Positions 12,840 through 22,483 are shown, numbered from the stretch's first letter. The stretch is DNA of 64,000 nt from Nonomuraea turcica (GCF_030718205.1 NZ_JAUZQF010000010.1:62001-126000), one strand, 5' to 3'. The notes: a model not told the origin generated them from the sequence alone. Numbers and translations: made by a program.

Positions 12840-13768
12840 CAACGCTCCTTGCCGAATCGGGGATGGCGCACCGTCTCGAGCTCGCTCAGCGCCTGGTGGT
12901 ACTCCGCTTCGTTCGGCACCTTGTGGTGCCAGGCGACGTTGTTGCTCATGAACGAGATCGGATGCCCCTTGTGCGTGTGGGCGATCACGAAGGTGGGCTT
13001 GCCGGGCCGGAACGGCACGGACGACAGCACCTCCAGCAGTTCGCCGTGGTCGTGCCCGTTGACCTCGACGACGGCGAAGCCGAAGGCGGCCGCCTTGTCC
13101 GGCAGCGGATCGAGGTCGTTGGTCTCCTTGACCGTGGCACCCTGCTGCAGCCGGTTGCGGTCGACGATCACGGTCAGCCGGTCGAGCTGATACTGCGCGG
13201 CCGCCATCATGGCCTCCCAGTTGCTGCCCTCCTGCAGCTCTCCATCGCCGACGAGCACATAGGTACGGCGCAGGGACACATCCAGCTTGGCCGACAAGGC
13301 GTGTCCGACCGCGACAGGCAGCCCGTGCCCGAGTGGTCCCGTGTTGGCCTCGACGCCTGGGACCTTCGTCCGGTTGGGATGCCCGTTCAACGCCGACAGC
13401 GGCTGGAGGAAGGTGGCGAGGGCGGCGACCGGGAGGAATCCGAACGCCGCCAGCGTCGTGTACAGCGCGCCGGCCACGTGGCCCTTGCTCAGGATGAACC
13501 GGTCGCGCTCTGGATCGGTGACCCGGTCGGGGCTGATGTCCAGCACCGCGCCGTACAGCGTGGCCAGGATGTCGATCGCCGAGAAGTCGCCGCCGATGTG
13601 CCCGGCCCCCGCGTGGTGGACGAGCTTGAGGTCCTGGATCCGGATCTGCCGGGCGGCTTCGGCAATGTGCGCGATCTGTTCCGCGCGGCCCGCGTGCGCG
13701 TCGAGCCGGCCAAGCACGGGCATCGTGACGTGCTCGGCGATCTCCAGCGGCTGGGTCGTGGCCGTCAT
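12839..13768 (-). CDS. Transketolase-type N-terminal subunit (thiamine diphosphate-binding)
   Basis: This 309-residue protein is the first half of a split transketolase. It contains [56 protein letters not shown], and the ThDP/Mg signature [17 protein letters not shown] leading to [10 protein letters not shown]. This is the size and motif set of stand-alone N-terminal subunits. ATG 13768 overlaps the upstream stop (ATGA). It must act with the protein encoded directly downstream. The pair transfers a two-carbon unit from a ketose phosphate to an aldose phosphate. Confidence 0.92.
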   Translation of the reverse strand: MTATTQPLEIAEHVTMPVLGRLDAHAGRAEQIAHIAEAARQIRIQDLKLVHHAGAGHIGGDFSAIDILATLYGAVLDISPDRVTDPERDRFILSKGHVAGALYTTLAAFGFLPVAALATFLQPLSALNGHPNRTKVPGVEANTGPLGHGLPVAVGHALSAKLDVSLRRTYVLVGDGELQEGSNWEAMMAAAQYQLDRLTVIVDRNRLQQGATVKETNDLDPLPDKAAAFGFAVVEVNGHDHGELLEVLSSVPFRPGKPTFVIAHTHKGHPISFMSNNVAWHHKVPNEAEYHQALSELETVRHPRFGKER

Positions 13769-14766
13769 GCGTCCTCCAGTCCGGCCATCGAGGTCAGCAA
13801 GGCGTTCTGGACGAGCCGTTGCGCGGCCATCGCGTCGTGCGCGGCCTGGGCGGCGGCGAGGGCCGCGTCGTCCAGCACGTCGAGCGCGCGGTGCACCGCC
13901 TTCAGGAAACGGATCGCCTGCTTGGCCGCCTGGACGCTGTCCTCGCGGAACGGGAACTGGTCCAGCTGCCACACCCCCTGCCAGTCGTTCTTGCGCAGGG
14001 TGTGGAAGAACTCGAAGGTCTCCACCAGGTGGACGGAGCCGACGACCATGTCGTCGTCCCAGCCGCGCATGTTGTCGTTGACGTCGATCGCGAACAGGCG
14101 CCCGTAGTCGATGGCCAGCTGCGCCGCGTCGGCGGGTGTCTCCTGCCCGTACAGGGAGTGGCCGAAGTCGAGCAGGATGCCGAGGTTGGGCAGGCCGATC
14201 CGTTCGATGCCGAGCAGCGTCCTGGCCACGCTCGGGAAGATGATCTTCACCCGCGGTTCGCGTGGCTTGTACTCGATGACGTAGTTGATCTCCGGATGCG
14301 CGGAGCACAGCTCTGTCAGGCCGTCGAGCGCGAGTTGCCAGATGTCGTGGTAGTCCACCTGGAACGGGTAGTCCCAGCCGTCCTGGCCGGGCCACAGCTT
14401 CACATAGGAGCAGCCGAGTTCCAGGGCCACGTCGGTGGCATCGTGCATCAACGCGAGCGCGCGTTTGCGTACCGCCGGGTCAGGGTTGGTGAACGAGCCC
14501 TTCACGAAGTCCCGCGTGTAGATCTCGGGGGTGATCGCGATGGCTCGCAGGCCGTTGGTGTCCAACGCGGCCTTGACGTCGTCGAGCGTGCCGCCGAAGC
14601 CGGCGAACGGCCAGTTGAGGTCCACCACCGACAGGTCGCCCACGGCTCCGGCCCGGTCGATCTGCTCCAGCAGGCCTACCGGCGGGCCGTACCCGTCGGT
14701 GGCGTAGCGGTCCTTGTACGTGGCGAAATGCCAGATACCGGCGCCGAAGGTCGGCATATCTGTCAC
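13765..14766 (-). CDS. Sugar isomerase/epimerase-like TIM-barrel protein
   Basis: This protein has 333 residues from GTG 14766, which has AGGAG eight bases upstream; a GTG at 14775 overlaps that site and is less likely. It is a xylose-isomerase-like TIM barrel: [86 protein letters not shown]. The Glu, Asp and His residues at the strand ends form the usual metal site. It would convert an aldose to the ketose that the FGGY kinase then phosphorylates. D-apiose isomerase is one member type that matches this context, but other pentoses are possible. Confidence 0.88.
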   Translation of the reverse strand: MTDMPTFGAGIWHFATYKDRYATDGYGPPVGLLEQIDRAGAVGDLSVVDLNWPFAGFGGTLDDVKAALDTNGLRAIAITPEIYTRDFVKGSFTNPDPAVRKRALALMHDATDVALELGCSYVKLWPGQDGWDYPFQVDYHDIWQLALDGLTELCSAHPEINYVIEYKPREPRVKIIFPSVARTLLGIERIGLPNLGILLDFGHSLYGQETPADAAQLAIDYGRLFAIDVNDNMRGWDDDMVVGSVHLVETFEFFHTLRKNDWQGVWQLDQFPFREDSVQAAKQAIRFLKAVHRALDVLDDAALAAAQAAHDAMAAQRLVQNALLTSMAGLEDA

Positions 14767-14785
14767 GATGATCACTCCTAGCTCT

Positions 14786-15673
14786 TCATCCCTTGGTGGC
14801 CCCGGCGGTCAGGCCGCCGACGATCCACCTCTGGAGCAGCGTGTACGCGATGAGGATCGGCACGACCGCGATCAGGATCCCCGCGGCCAAACCGGTGTTG
14901 TTGTTGGAGAACTGGCCCTGGAAGTTGAGCAAACCGACAGGCAGGGTCTTGTTCGCGTCGGAGCTCAGCAGGATCAAGGCGAACAGGAACTCGTTCCACG
15001 TAGCCACGGCGTCCAGGATCGCCACCGTGACCAGTGCAGGTGCGGACAGCGGCAGCACGATGCTCCAGAAGATCCGCCAGTCCCCGGCGCCGTCGACGCG
15101 CGCCGCCTCGACGATCTCGTTCGGCAGTTGCCGGAAGAACGACTGCAGGACAAGGACCTCGAACGGGATGCCAAAGGCCAGGTACGGACCGATCAGCCCG
15201 ACGACGCTGTCGGTCGCGCCGGCGGTGCGCATCATGATGAACACCGGGACGATCGCGATGTAGATCGGGATCGTCAGCCCGAGGAAGACCGAGAACATCA
15301 CCGTCCGGCGGAACTTCATCCGCAGCTTCGCCAGGGCGAATCCGAGCATCGCCGAGATCAGCACGCCGAGCGGCACCTTGAGGATCAGCAGCAGGGCGCT
15401 GTTCCCGTACGTCGTGGCGAAGTTGCCGATGTCCCAGGCGTCGGCAAAGTTCTCCCAGGTGAACGCCGACGGCCAGGACAGCGGGCCATTGCCGATGAAG
15501 TCCGAGAGCGGCCGGACCGCGGTGACGAGGAGCAACGCCAGCGGCGAGATCCAGAAGACCGCCACCACGGCCACCACGATCGTCAGGCCGAGGCCGCCCT
15601 TGCCCTTGGCGGGCTGCACCGGCTCGGCCGGGGCGACGGCCGTCGTCGTGGAGGCGGAAACAACCGACGTCAT
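14786..15673 (-). CDS. MalG/CarB-type ABC sugar permease
   Basis: This 295-residue protein has a disordered Ala/Thr/Pro-rich N-terminus and then six hydrophobic helices. The EAA loop is [23 protein letters not shown] (about residues 195-217). It ends in [15 protein letters not shown], the usual CUT1 permease tail. ATG 15673 overlaps the stop of the MalF-type gene (ATGA). It pairs with that permease and with the binding protein at 16580. No CUT1 ATPase gene is present, so the pair must borrow a shared ATPase encoded elsewhere, as MsiK serves many streptomycete importers. Confidence 0.93.
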   Translation of the reverse strand: MTSVVSASTTTAVAPAEPVQPAKGKGGLGLTIVVAVVAVFWISPLALLLVTAVRPLSDFIGNGPLSWPSAFTWENFADAWDIGNFATTYGNSALLLILKVPLGVLISAMLGFALAKLRMKFRRTVMFSVFLGLTIPIYIAIVPVFIMMRTAGATDSVVGLIGPYLAFGIPFEVLVLQSFFRQLPNEIVEAARVDGAGDWRIFWSIVLPLSAPALVTVAILDAVATWNEFLFALILLSSDANKTLPVGLLNFQGQFSNNNTGLAAGILIAVVPILIAYTLLQRWIVGGLTAGATKG

Positions 15674-16566
15674 GTCGCGCGCTCCCTGGTCTGCGACAGC
15701 ACGTACGGGATGCCGACCGCGATCGCCACGACGGTGATCACGACGGCGATGGCCGTGCCGTATCCGGCTTGGTAGTACTGGAAGACGTTGGCGTACATCC
15801 ACGTCCCCATCACCTGGGTGGCCGTGCCCGGACCGCCGTAGGTCATGGCGTAGACCATGTCGAAGACCTTGAAGGAGTCGATGAGGGACAATGCCAGCAC
15901 GATGTAGTGCGCGGAGCGCAGACTCGGCATGGTGACGTGCCAGAACTGGCGCCGGCGGCTCGCCCCGTCGACTCTCGCCGCCTCGTAGAGCTCCGAGGGG
16001 ATTCCTTGCAGGGCGGCGAGGTAGAGCAACATCGGGAACCCGGTCCGCAGCCACACCGCCGGCACCATCACCGCCCACAGCGCGGTGGAGTCCTGCCCGA
16101 GCCATGGCTGGGCCAGTCCGTCCAGACCGATCAGGCCGAGGAACGCGTTGATGGCGCCGTACTGGGGGTTGTAGAGCCACCCCCAGATCGAGGCGATCGA
16201 GACGAGCGGCAACACGCCCGGCGCGTAGAAGATCAACCGCAGCACGGGTTTGCCGCGGACCTTGCCGTTCAGCACCATCGCCAACGCCAGGCCCATCGTC
16301 ACTGGGAAGACGATCGTCACCAGCGACCAGATGAGATTGTTCTTCGCCGCGGTAAGCACCACCGGATCGCTGAACATCCGCGCGTAGTTGTCCAGCCCCA
16401 CGACGTTGTACGCAGGGCTGAGGCCGTCCCAGTCGGTGAAGCTGAACCACAGGGACGACACGGCGGGATAGACGAGGAAGACGACATAGACCCCCAGCGC
16501 GGGAAGGGCGAACAGCCACGGCCGCCATCGCCCCCGCCGCGCTGGATACGTGCTCGCGATTGCCAT
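15670..16566 (-). CDS. MalF/UgpA-type ABC sugar permease
   Basis: This 298-residue protein has six membrane helices. The N-terminal one is LFALPALGVYVVFLVYPAVSS, followed by SFTDWDGLSPAYNVVGLDNY, typical of MalF/UgpA-type CUT1 permeases. The EAA loop is [23 protein letters not shown]. The end (GTAIAVVITVVAIAVGIPYV) is the final helix. It is the second gene of the CUT1 transporter, 13 bp after the binding protein. Confidence 0.93.
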   Translation of the reverse strand: MAIASTYPARRGRWRPWLFALPALGVYVVFLVYPAVSSLWFSFTDWDGLSPAYNVVGLDNYARMFSDPVVLTAAKNNLIWSLVTIVFPVTMGLALAMVLNGKVRGKPVLRLIFYAPGVLPLVSIASIWGWLYNPQYGAINAFLGLIGLDGLAQPWLGQDSTALWAVMVPAVWLRTGFPMLLYLAALQGIPSELYEAARVDGASRRRQFWHVTMPSLRSAHYIVLALSLIDSFKVFDMVYAMTYGGPGTATQVMGTWMYANVFQYYQAGYGTAIAVVITVVAIAVGIPYVLSQTRERAT

Positions 16567-16579
16567 CAGCCGCCCCGCG

Positions 16580-17878
16580 TCAGTTCCTGGCCCAGGCGGA
16601 GACGATCTCCTGCATCTTCTTGGCCGCCGCGGCCGGCGTCATCGCACCCTGGAGAAGATCGCTCTGCACGCTGAAGTACTGGTCCGACTCCTTCTTGGGG
16701 AAGGCCTGGTCCTGGATCGTGTAGAAGGGGCTCGCGTCGTACTTCTCGGCCCACTCCGCCGACAGCGGCATCTCCTTGGGGTCGGGCTCGGCGCCCTTGA
16801 CCGTGGACGAGCCGATCTGCATGGCCTTCTGGCTCTCCGGCTTGAGGAGGAAGTCGAGCAGGGCCGCGACCTTGTCCTTGTTGCCCGACCTGGCGTTGAT
16901 CATGTAGCCCTCGACGAAACCGGAGTGCCGGGCGGGGGACTGGTCGGTCGGCAGCTGGAAGTTCCCGAAGTCCTTGGGGTCCTTCTTGGCCGCGAGGATG
17001 GCCGTCGTCTCCGTCCACTGCCCTTCGATGTCGTAGGCGACCTTGCCCTGCACGTACCAGTTGCCGACGTCGGCAGGGTCGAGGCCCAGCGCGCCCTCGG
17101 GCAGCCACTTCTCGTCCTGCCACTTCTTGAACAGCGTGAACGCCTCGACGACCTCCGGCCGGGCCCAGCTCTCCTGCCCGGCCAGCAGCTTGTCGTGGAG
17201 GTCGGGGCCCGCGGTGTGCTCCAGCAGGTATTCGAACAAGCGCATGATGTGCCAGCCGTACTTGCCGCCCAGCCCGCACGGCGTGATGCCGGCGGCGACG
17301 AGCTTCTCGTTCATCTCCTCGAGCTCGGCGTATGTCTTGGGCACGTCGTCGACGCCTGCCTTGGCCAGCAGCTCCTTGTTGTACCAGGCGCCCAGGGCAC
17401 GCGCCGTGAACGGGACACCCGCCTTGACGCCGCCGAAGGTCATGCCCGCGATGGCCGCGGTGTTGATGGAAGAGTCCCAACCGTACTTCTGGTAGTACGG
17501 CGCGAGGTCGGCCGCCTGCTTCGCCTTCGCGAACGGCGCGCCGAGCTGCCCGCCCCAGATCCGCCAGATGTCGGGACCGCTGCCGCCCAGCAGCTCTGTC
17601 CGCAGCTTGTCGGGATACTGGGCGGCGCCCGAGCCGGGAAGGCTGTCGACCGTGGTGGTCGTGCCGTTTTGCTCGTCGAACTTCTTCACCTGGGCCTTCA
17701 GCGTGCCGATGGTCGAGTCGTCCTCGTAGGTGAACAGGCGGAGCTTGTTCGACGCCGGTGCCGTTCCGCCGCCGCCGCCGCTGAGTGAGGCACCGGTACA
17801 GGCGGTGACACCGAGCCCGGTCACCGCCACGGACGAGAGGGCGAGGAATCCCCGACGGGTGTACGACCTGCCAGTCAT
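16580..17878 (-). CDS. Extracellular sugar-binding lipoprotein (solute-binding family 1)
   Basis: This 432-residue protein starts with a twin-arginine-like signal (YTRRGFLALSSVAVTGLGVTACTG) and a lipobox Cys about residue 27. A Gly-rich linker leads into an MBP-like fold (RLFTYEDDSTIGTLKAQVKK, GGSGPDIWRIWGGQLGAPFA, GYMINARSGNKDKVAALLDF). AGGAG precedes the ATG. It delivers a sugar or oligosaccharide to the two permeases downstream. Having this and an RbsB protein in one operon suggests uptake of both a glycoside and its free pentose. Confidence 0.92.
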   Translation of the reverse strand: MTGRSYTRRGFLALSSVAVTGLGVTACTGASLSGGGGGTAPASNKLRLFTYEDDSTIGTLKAQVKKFDEQNGTTTTVDSLPGSGAAQYPDKLRTELLGGSGPDIWRIWGGQLGAPFAKAKQAADLAPYYQKYGWDSSINTAAIAGMTFGGVKAGVPFTARALGAWYNKELLAKAGVDDVPKTYAELEEMNEKLVAAGITPCGLGGKYGWHIMRLFEYLLEHTAGPDLHDKLLAGQESWARPEVVEAFTLFKKWQDEKWLPEGALGLDPADVGNWYVQGKVAYDIEGQWTETTAILAAKKDPKDFGNFQLPTDQSPARHSGFVEGYMINARSGNKDKVAALLDFLLKPESQKAMQIGSSTVKGAEPDPKEMPLSAEWAEKYDASPFYTIQDQAFPKKESDQYFSVQSDLLQGAMTPAAAAKKMQEIVSAWARN

Positions 17879-17905
17879 GTCGATCTCCTAACGATGGGCG
17901 GGGCG

Positions 17906-18787
17906 TCAGCCGTGCTCGCGGCCGAAGGCCCGGATCTTGGCGAACATGTCCTCCAGCAGGAACCGCACGTCGACCTCCTCGCAGACCCGGATCGGGTGGT
18001 TCGAACCCGGCAGGTAGGAGCCGTCCGCGCCGAAACGGGGAGCGGGTCTCACCCGCAGGTTTCCACTCTTCGGGAAGAGCATCAGCGCGATGGCCGGCGA
18101 ATCGCCCAATGAACGGGACTCGATCGGCTCAGGGTGGTAGGCCGCGTTCCACTCGCGGAGCTGCTTGATCAGGTAGCGGCCCAGCGGACCGGCGTCGCCG
18201 ATCTTCTCATCCAGCTCGGCATAGCCCACCGAGACCTTGGTGTAGACGTCCCTGGGCACCTGCCACACGGCGATGCCAGAGTCGAACACCACGTTGGCGG
18301 CGTGGACGTCGTTGGACAGATTGAACTCGATCCCCGGGCCTTCGTCGTACCCGCAGTACCCGGAGCCCCCGATCCAGATCACGACCACCGGTCGCCGGAC
18401 CAGTTCGGGGTCCAGCAGGATCGCCGAGGCCATGTCGGTCAGCGGCCCGAGAAAGGCCACGTGGAGCGGGTCATCCTGGCTCGCGAGCCTCGACTCCTCG
18501 ATGATCAGCCGTGCGCCGGGCGAGTCCACCGCGGTGTGCTCGTCCGGCAACGCCGTTGCAGCGCCGTTCGCGACGGTGACGGAATCCGCCAAGCCGAGCA
18601 GGTCCAGCAGGAGGTCGATCTCCTCACGGGACTCCTCCATGCTCCGCTGCGTACGCCGGGTGCCGAAGTGGGCCGGGATCAGCGCGCGGATGTCAAGAGC
18701 CGGTGACAACAACCCGTGGACGATGGCGAACTGGTCATCGGCCTCGTTCTTGGCGTCGGTGTTGATGATCACTCTGCGTTTGCGCAT
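17906..18787 (-). CDS. Nucleoside hydrolase-family protein
   Basis: This 293-residue cytoplasmic protein is the first gene of the 13-gene operon. ATG 18787 is preceded by GGAG at 6-nt spacing. The N-terminal RVIINTDAKNEADDQFAI is a variant of the Ca-binding DxDxxxDD loop of inosine-uridine hydrolases (canonical DTDPGIDDAxAI). PLHVAFLGPLTDMASAI and GPGIEFNLSNDVHAAN match the later motifs. The fold is sure, the substrate is not. Family members cleave N- or O-ribosyl-like bonds. Together with the DUF1593 protein at the operon's other end it may free a pentose from an imported conjugate. Confidence 0.88.
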   Translation of the reverse strand: MRKRRVIINTDAKNEADDQFAIVHGLLSPALDIRALIPAHFGTRRTQRSMEESREEIDLLLDLLGLADSVTVANGAATALPDEHTAVDSPGARLIIEESRLASQDDPLHVAFLGPLTDMASAILLDPELVRRPVVVIWIGGSGYCGYDEGPGIEFNLSNDVHAANVVFDSGIAVWQVPRDVYTKVSVGYAELDEKIGDAGPLGRYLIKQLREWNAAYHPEPIESRSLGDSPAIALMLFPKSGNLRVRPAPRFGADGSYLPGSNHPIRVCEEVDVRFLLEDMFAKIRAFGREHG

Positions 18788-18797
18788 CACAGACTCC

Positions 18798-18825
18798 AGT
18801 GCATAATTATGCGATAGTGCATAAT
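18798..18825. promoter_or_regulatory. AT-rich operator at the head of the sugar operon (palindrome plus direct repeat)
   Basis: AGTGCATAAT occurs at 18798-18807 and again at 18816-18825, 18 bp apart. The first copy extends into the perfect palindrome GCATAATTATGC at 18801-18812. The site begins 11 bp upstream of ATG 18787 and lies between this gene and the divergent SorC-type regulator. It is strikingly AT-rich for this DNA. It is the obvious binding site for that regulator. Confidence 0.7.
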
Positions 18826-19063
18826 ATTCCGTGCCCGTAGGTTGGCCGATCTGCGGATGGCTGTCAATAACCTTCTGCGGCGTTCGATGGTGAGGAGTGC
18901 TTCTCGTGGGCGAAACAAGCGGCCGTGGTGCGCTCGTGCGCAGAACGGTGTATGGGCACTGCTCCAGGTGGCGACGGCCCTGGTCCATCTGCGCGAGGAG
19001 GGACCTCCTGGATGGAAAATGTTGGACGATGAGATTCAGCGACGGTGAAGGGGACGGCTCCTG

Positions 19064-20056
19064 ATGGCTGTGCACGCGAGCGGCGCCGGCCGGTCTGTCC
19101 CCGACGGGCGGGTGCGGCTGATCACCAAGGTCGCGCACATGTACCACGAACAGGGCATCCGCCAAGCGGACATCGCCGACGCTCTGCACATCTCCCAGAC
19201 GAAGGTGTCCCGGCTGCTCAAGCGTGCGGGCGAGATCGGCATCGTGCGAACGGTCGTCGTCGTCTCCCAGGGCGTGCACCTGACGCTCGAGCAAGCACTG
19301 GAGGGCCGATACGGACTGCGGGAGGCGGTCGTCGTCGATGTCGAGGGTGACGAGTCGGAGATCATCGCCAGTATCGGCTCGGCCGGAGCAGCCTACCTCG
19401 AATCGACCTTGGCCGGCGGAGAGCGGATCGGCATCTCGCCGTGGAGCCAAACGCTCCTGTCGGTCGCTGACCGGCTGCACCCGCTGCGCGTGGCAGGCGC
19501 AGACCGCGTCGTTCAGCTCGTCGGCGGCGTCGGCGAAGGTGCCGTCCAGGCCAAGGCCAACCGCCTGCTGAATCATCTCGCCGAGCTGATCGGCGCCGAA
19601 CCGCTCTACGTCCAGGCTCCCGGCTTGGTCGGCACAGCCGAGATCCGCCAGAGCCTGGTCAACGACGTGGCCATGCAATCCGTGATCGAAGAGTGGCAGA
19701 GCCTCACGATCGCACTGGTCGGTATCGGCAGCGTGGAGCCCTCACCGTTGCTGCGCGACAGCGGCAACGCGATCGCCCCCGCCGACCAGGACCAACTGAT
19801 CGCGGCCCATGCGGTCGGCGACGTCTGCCAGCGGTTCTTCGACTCGACCGGCGAGCTGATCCACAGCGACCTGAACAGCCGCGTCGTCGGGATCGACCCG
19901 GAGATCTTCCGGACGATTCCGCGCCGGATCGGCATGGCAGGTGGCGTACGCAAGCGCGCGGCCATCCGCGCGGCGATCAGCGGCGGCTGGGTCAATGTCC
20001 TCATCACCGACGTCGTAACGGCCCGCGCGCTGCTCGATGAGCCATCCCAGGGATGA
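19064..20056 (+). CDS. SorC/DeoR-type sugar-binding transcriptional regulator
   Basis: This 330-residue protein has an N-terminal helix-turn-helix (VAHMYHEQGIRQADIADAL then ISQTKVSRLLKRAGEIGIV, about residues 23-62). A C-terminal sugar-phosphate-sensing domain follows (GERIGISPWSQTLLSVADRL, VVQLVGGVGEGAVQAKANRL, VALVGIGSVEPSPLLRD). SorC proteins bind a phosphorylated sugar and control the adjacent catabolic operon. It is divergent from the 13-gene operon with the palindromic site between them, so it most likely regulates that operon in response to a pathway phosphate such as the kinase product. Confidence 0.92.
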   Translation: MAVHASGAGRSVPDGRVRLITKVAHMYHEQGIRQADIADALHISQTKVSRLLKRAGEIGIVRTVVVVSQGVHLTLEQALEGRYGLREAVVVDVEGDESEIIASIGSAGAAYLESTLAGGERIGISPWSQTLLSVADRLHPLRVAGADRVVQLVGGVGEGAVQAKANRLLNHLAELIGAEPLYVQAPGLVGTAEIRQSLVNDVAMQSVIEEWQSLTIALVGIGSVEPSPLLRDSGNAIAPADQDQLIAAHAVGDVCQRFFDSTGELIHSDLNSRVVGIDPEIFRTIPRRIGMAGGVRKRAAIRAAISGGWVNVLITDVVTARALLDEPSQG

Positions 20057-20431
20057 CCGGCAAGGAGTGATCAACACACGGTCAGCTTGAACGTTCGCTG
20101 CCCGTGGCTCCATGCGGACCGCACCACGCTGCTGGCGCGCGCTCACGATCTCGTCACTCATGTGAGGCTCGGTGTTCAGCACGCGTGAGACGGCCTTAGC
20201 GACACTCCGGCCAGGCAGGCGACGTCGGGCCCAGCGTTGGCTGATAGCGGCACGGCCGGGCCAATTGACTCATAGCGCCGGAGCTTCATCGTCTCCTTCC
20301 AAGCAGCCGCGGGAGAACGCACGCGGCGGACGCCGAGGCTTCCAGGGCCGGCGACGCGCTCGTGAAGGGCGAGCGCTGACACCAGGCGATGACCAGCGGT
20401 TCCGGCCGCTGACCAGGGCGAGCATCGTACG
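20057..20431. other. Intergenic region without a convincing gene
   Basis: Reading frames here are short, lack ribosome binding sites and have no recognisable motifs. No transposase, tRNA or repeat was seen. The region ends in the hairpin at 20432-20471. Confidence 0.5.
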
Positions 20432-20471
20432 AACGGGCGGGTCTCCAGTCTCACGGAGTCCCGCCCGTTCT
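20432..20471. terminator. Strong GC hairpin, probable bidirectional terminator
   Basis: GAACGGGCGGG (20432-20442) is an exact inverted copy of CCCGCCCGTTC (20461-20471). The 18-nt loop can pair further through CTCC/GGAG. There is no long T-run, as is usual for actinomycete terminators. It would end transcription coming from the SorC gene. Confidence 0.6.
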
Positions 20472-20590
20472 CGTTGGCGCTCACTAGTAACGATCGAAGA
20501 TGGCCGTTACTGACCTGCGATCATGCTGTGAACAGGCAGACCAGGCTTTCGGCGAGAAAGGCTCACGGAACTGCTGTCAGGCTGAGGGAC

Positions 20591-20959
20591 ATGACCATCA
20601 ACAAGGTCCTGGATAACGCAGTGCTCGCCGTTCAGTGCGACATGGACGCGACCGGCCTCGCCGGACGACTCGGCTTCGCTACCCCGGAGTGGGACGACCT
20701 CGGCTACTTGCGCGTCGAGTACAAGGGGCAATATTCCAGCCTCGGGCTGCGCGGTGACGAGGAGCATGAGCCGGTTGCCACCCTCGTGCTGATCGCTGAT
20801 CTGGCCCAGGAAGTGATCGCTGAGCAGGATGGGAAGATCTGGCCGACCTGTCCAGCACACTCTCTCGGGCTGCATCCGAAGCAGGTGGGTGGGGCAGCGC
20901 TTTGGACATGCAAGGGTGGAGGCGGGCACGTCGCGGCTGCGATCGGAGAACTGGAGTGA
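20591..20959 (+). CDS. Conserved hypothetical protein, 122 residues
   Basis: The start at ATG 20591 follows GAGGGAC. The protein is small, acidic and soluble. Its C-terminal half (WPTCPAHSLGLHP, then ALWTCKGGGGHVAAAIGEL) resembles a widespread actinomycete family of unknown function, with a CPxH and a later Cys that could bind metal. No signal peptide or membrane segment is present. It stands alone between a terminator hairpin and the end of the convergent ATPase gene. Function unknown. Confidence 0.65.
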   Translation: MTINKVLDNAVLAVQCDMDATGLAGRLGFATPEWDDLGYLRVEYKGQYSSLGLRGDEEHEPVATLVLIADLAQEVIAEQDGKIWPTCPAHSLGLHPKQVGGAALWTCKGGGGHVAAAIGELE

Positions 20960-21041
20960 CGGGGCCTGACACCCGAACCATCGACGTTCACTCAGCCCCT
21001 TCGCCTCACGTGCCGGGCGTCCCGAGCGTGACGCGTCTACT

Positions 21042-22439
21042 TCAGGGGGCGAAGATGTCCGTAGCGGTGATGCCGAGGACGTCGTCGTCCAGGTTGATCA
21101 GCGTCTCTCTCGCGCAGACGGCGTACCGCAGCTCGTCTGGGTCCGCGAGGTCAGCGACCTTGCGTTCCAGTCCCCGGCGGATGCGCGCCGCATCCACCTG
21201 CCGCGCCCATTTCGACTCTCCAGCCAGGATGGGCTTTCTCGTCCTGCCCTGCTTGGCCAGGACGACGGCGTCGAGCTGATCTTGGCCGTCGTGCCGCCAC
21301 CAGGGTCCGACCGCGACGACCGCGGGGCCGAGCCGGCCTTCGACCGCCAATCGTCGCAGGTGGTCGCGGAACGCCCCCTCGTAGATGGCCCCCATGTGGT
21401 CATCGAGGTCGTTCAGCAGGGCGTCGACGATCGTCGCCCCGAGGCCGCGCTCGATCTCGGCTCGATAGTGCGACAGGATCCCCAGGTAGAACGCCAGGAA
21501 ATTGTCGGCGATCCGGTAGATGCGCCGCTTGCTGCGCGCCGGGTCCTCGGTGACCGGGATCAGGCGTTCCACGAGTCGCATCGTGATCAGACGCTCTAGA
21601 GTGCGGCTCGCCTCCGCCCGGATGGCGTCTTCGATCTCATGGTGCTTCGTCCGTCCTGCGGCCAGGGCGTAGAGGATGGCGGCCGGCTTGTCGCCGGATT
21701 CGATCTCGGTTCCCAGGACCCGCTCCCCCTCTGTGAGCAGGAGCGCGCCCGGGCGGCAGGCCAGTGTCCGCAGGTTCTCCCGCACCGAGAGATCCTGCTG
21801 CCACCACTGCAGGTAGAGCGGCATCCCGCCGGTGATCCCGTACACCAGCGCACGATCCGCCGGAGGCAGGCCAGGAAGCATCGCGGCCGCCTCGGCCGGG
21901 CGGAACGGATGCAGCAGAATGCTCTCGTCGAACCGGCCGTACAGCGGCTTGCGGTAGTCCTGCATGGCCGCCATCACCCGGACCGAGGATCCGCAGATCA
22001 AGATCCGCAGGCGGGTGTGCCCCTGCGACCGGTCCAGAAACGCCCGCAGAATCGTCGGCAACGCGGGCGAGGCGGCGATGAGCTCGGGAAACTCGTCCAG
22101 AACGAGGAGCAGCGGCTCGTCCCGGGCCAGCTCCGCAAGGCCGTCGAGCAGATCTTCCCAACGCTCGTACGGCCGCTCCCGCAGATCACGAAGCGACTCC
22201 GCCGCCACCGGCGCCATCCGGCTCGACAACTCCCGGAGCTCGTCCACCACGGGCCGCCGCGCCGCGGTGTGAAAGACCATCCGCTTACCTTCGGCGAACT
22301 TCTCGATCAACGCGGTCTTTCCAACGCGCCGCCGTCCCCACACCATGGCCGGACGCGGCGCGGAGCCCGCCCACCACGCTTCGAGCGCCGCCAACTCCTC
22401 AGCCCTGCCAACGAAAACCCCACGCGGCAAAACTGTCAT
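21042..22439 (-). CDS. ATPase_2/DUF234 protein (AAA-type NTPase with PD-(D/E)xK-like C-terminus)
   Basis: This 465-residue protein starts FVGRAEELAALEAWW, then Walker A WGRRRVGKTALIEKF (about residues 35-49), Walker B LLLVLDEFPELI and sensor region ILICGSSVRVMAAM. This is the archaeal-type ATPase_2 family. The second half has RIYRIADNFLAFYLGIL, the DUF234 hallmark. It is followed by DAVVLAKQGRTRKPILAGESKW, which has the D-x(n)-ExK spacing of a restriction-like nuclease core. Function is unproven; nuclease-coupled ATPases of this type are suspected in DNA defence or mobile-element biology. It may be leaderless: the ATG follows TAGTTA by 6 nt with no Shine-Dalgarno. Confidence 0.87.
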   Translation of the reverse strand: MTVLPRGVFVGRAEELAALEAWWAGSAPRPAMVWGRRRVGKTALIEKFAEGKRMVFHTAARRPVVDELRELSSRMAPVAAESLRDLRERPYERWEDLLDGLAELARDEPLLLVLDEFPELIAASPALPTILRAFLDRSQGHTRLRILICGSSVRVMAAMQDYRKPLYGRFDESILLHPFRPAEAAAMLPGLPPADRALVYGITGGMPLYLQWWQQDLSVRENLRTLACRPGALLLTEGERVLGTEIESGDKPAAILYALAAGRTKHHEIEDAIRAEASRTLERLITMRLVERLIPVTEDPARSKRRIYRIADNFLAFYLGILSHYRAEIERGLGATIVDALLNDLDDHMGAIYEGAFRDHLRRLAVEGRLGPAVVAVGPWWRHDGQDQLDAVVLAKQGRTRKPILAGESKWARQVDAARIRRGLERKVADLADPDELRYAVCARETLINLDDDVLGITATDIFAP

Positions 22440-22446
22440 GAGATGT

Positions 22447-22483
22447 AACTAACGTCCTTGGTAAGTTACAAGGGATGTTAGTT
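22447..22483. promoter_or_regulatory. Imperfect inverted repeat over the promoter of the ATPase/DUF234 gene
   Basis: AACTAACGTCCTTG (22447-22460) faces CAAGGGATGTTAGTT (22469-22483). The arms pair except for one mismatch and one bulge, and an 8-nt loop separates them. The site starts 8 bp upstream of ATG 22439 and covers a TAGTTA -10-like box, so it could be an operator. It also overlaps the stop codon of the XRE gene and could act as a terminator. Confidence 0.5.

Noticed and set aside
18842-19048. 68-codon plus-strand frame between operator and SorC gene
   Set aside because: No ribosome binding site, no motif; probably leader sequence of the regulator.
20176-20484. 102-codon minus-strand frame in the 20-kb intergenic gap
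   Set aside because: Crosses the strong hairpin at 20432-20471 and has no recognisable domain or start signal.
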